Source of the DNA: a sulfur-oxidizing endosymbiont of Gigantopelta aegis
GTDB taxonomy: Bacteria; Pseudomonadota; Gammaproteobacteria; GRL18
Reading direction: 5' to 3'
Assembly (NCBI RefSeq): GCF_016097415.1
Contig: NZ_JAEHGE010000001.1
Span: forward strand, 3,796,200-3,860,199
Length of the DNA stretch: 64,000 nucleotides
Each line of letters starts with the position of its first letter. The stretch's first letter is position 1. Under the pieces are notes generated by a model that was not told the origin of the DNA, ran no database searches, and worked only from the letters and a program-made list of their open reading frames with translations. Positions 63,402 through 64,000 of this stretch are shown here, piece by piece. Position numbers and translations under genes: made by a program.

Positions 63402-64000
63402 ATCTTCAAGCGCTGACCTTTGCCGTTCGTCCAAGAAGCCCATGGGAAGCAATGGATGTTGCTGTGCGCTTAGCGGTAACACATTGGCGACTCTTATTAG
63501 CCAGTTGGTTAGTCTGTGTTTTGCCTATTTTTTTAATAGTGAATGTTCTGCTCTTGCAAGCCCATCCTTATTGGGTGTTTTTTATCCTGTGGTTTTTAAA
63601 GCCGCTTTATGATCGCGTGCCGCTATTCGTTTTATCCAGAGTCATTTTTGCCGAAAAGACCAGTTATAAAGATGTCATTTCAGCGATCCCAAGTTTCTTT
63701 AAAACCGGTATTTTTTCTGCCTTGACCCTATATCGTCTCGACCCAGGACGTGCATTTTCCTTGCCTGTGAGTCAACTTGAAGGCTTGAAGGGCAAGCGCC
63801 GTAGAGAGCGAATGAAAAGCTTGAGACGAAATGCCAACAATCGTGAGGTGATGCTTTTTGTCTTGTGTTTTCATTTGGAATCGCTGGTTTCATGGGGTTT
63901 AATTGGTATCGTATTAATGATGTTGCCAGTGGATATTGCCATACAAAGTGCGGGTAATTTGTTTACTGAAGAGCCAAGCTTATTAGCCAATGCCTTATCA
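63398..64000 (+). CDS. Membrane protein of the RDD-SpoIIM cluster, partial
   Basis: The ATG at 63398 overlaps the SpoIIM stop. The frame is open to the window edge (201 codons). It begins MNLQALTFAVRPRSPWEAMD and has hydrophobic segments around residues 28-65 and 155-185, with a basic cytoplasmic loop between (KGKRRRERMKSLRRNA). The position after SpoIIM fits the membrane protein that precedes a DUF4129-type gene in these clusters. The end is outside the window. Confidence 0.85.
   Translation, partial: MNLQALTFAVRPRSPWEAMDVAVRLAVTHWRLLLASWLVCVLPIFLIVNVLLLQAHPYWVFFILWFLKPLYDRVPLFVLSRVIFAEKTSYKDVISAIPSFFKTGIFSALTLYRLDPGRAFSLPVSQLEGLKGKRRRERMKSLRRNANNREVMLFVLCFHLESLVSWGLIGIVLMMLPVDIAIQSAGNLFTEEPSLLANALS

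Overview
The window looks like chromosome of a moderately AT-rich gammaproteobacterium. The evidence is the core genes: dusC, moeB, adk, FimT-type pilin, DUF484-GGDEF, DUF3369 response regulator, RDD/SpoIIM cluster, and the remains of a PFL_4709-4711-type integrative conjugative element (ICE). I cannot name the genus. The left two thirds (1-37 kb) and an island at 42-51 kb are heavily eroded by insertion sequences (IS), deletions and single-base indels. The stretches at 39-42 kb and 51-64 kb are intact, ordinary chromosome.

Layout. 1-7.2 kb: relic of an ICE type IV secretion cluster (TIGR03757, TIGR03756, TIGR03755 and TraG_N families), cut by one IS66 element and bounded by copies of a second. 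9.5-12.2 kb: a secreted leucine-rich-repeat protein split by an IS1595-type element. 12.2-17.7 kb: nested IS3 and IS66 debris. 17.7-22.1 kb: two decayed genes, a YyaL/DUF255 thioredoxin-fold protein and a secreted FN3/DNRLRE protein. 22.4-36.0 kb: a ruined type I-C CRISPR-Cas locus. It keeps pieces of cas3, a RhuM-family remnant standing where cas5-cas8c-cas7-cas4 should be, a 5'-truncated cas1, an intact cas2, a leader, and a very long array of about 113 repeats. Three IS3 copies interrupt the array or abut its end. 37.3-42 kb: DUF3369/HD response regulator without its GYP segment, a 32-residue membrane peptide, tRNA-Asn, pilin, diguanylate cyclase, nitroreductase. 42.2-50.9 kb: an island with an Eco57I-like adenine methyltransferase gene broken by two IS elements with perfect target duplications, joined to a zinc-ribbon protein gene. 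The island lies between two truncated genes. 50.9-64 kb: histidine kinase fragment, dusC, moeB, an adenylate kinase with a lysine-rich histone-H1-like tail of about 320 residues, a hybrid histidine kinase with a sigma-54 activator, and RDD-SpoIIM membrane genes.

Mobile elements. Two IS66 types (A: one copy; B: two near-complete copies, one inverted damaged copy and two fragments), one IS3 type with a long palindrome (C), a second IS3 type with five copies (D1-D5), and one IS1595-type element in two copies explain most of the damage. Eight-base duplications (TTTTCTTT, CTTTGGTT, TAACCTTA) and a three-base one (TTG) mark four insertions whose flanks are still original. Other copies lack duplications and join unrelated sequences, so recombination between copies has deleted the DNA between them.

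The most interesting items are the adenylate kinase-lysine-tail fusion, the orphaned I-C array with families of near-identical spacers, the HD response regulator with an apparently precise loss of its GYP segment, and the short membrane peptide beside tRNA-Asn. Many frameshifts fall in homopolymers, so sequence or assembly error must be excluded before decay is taken as proven.
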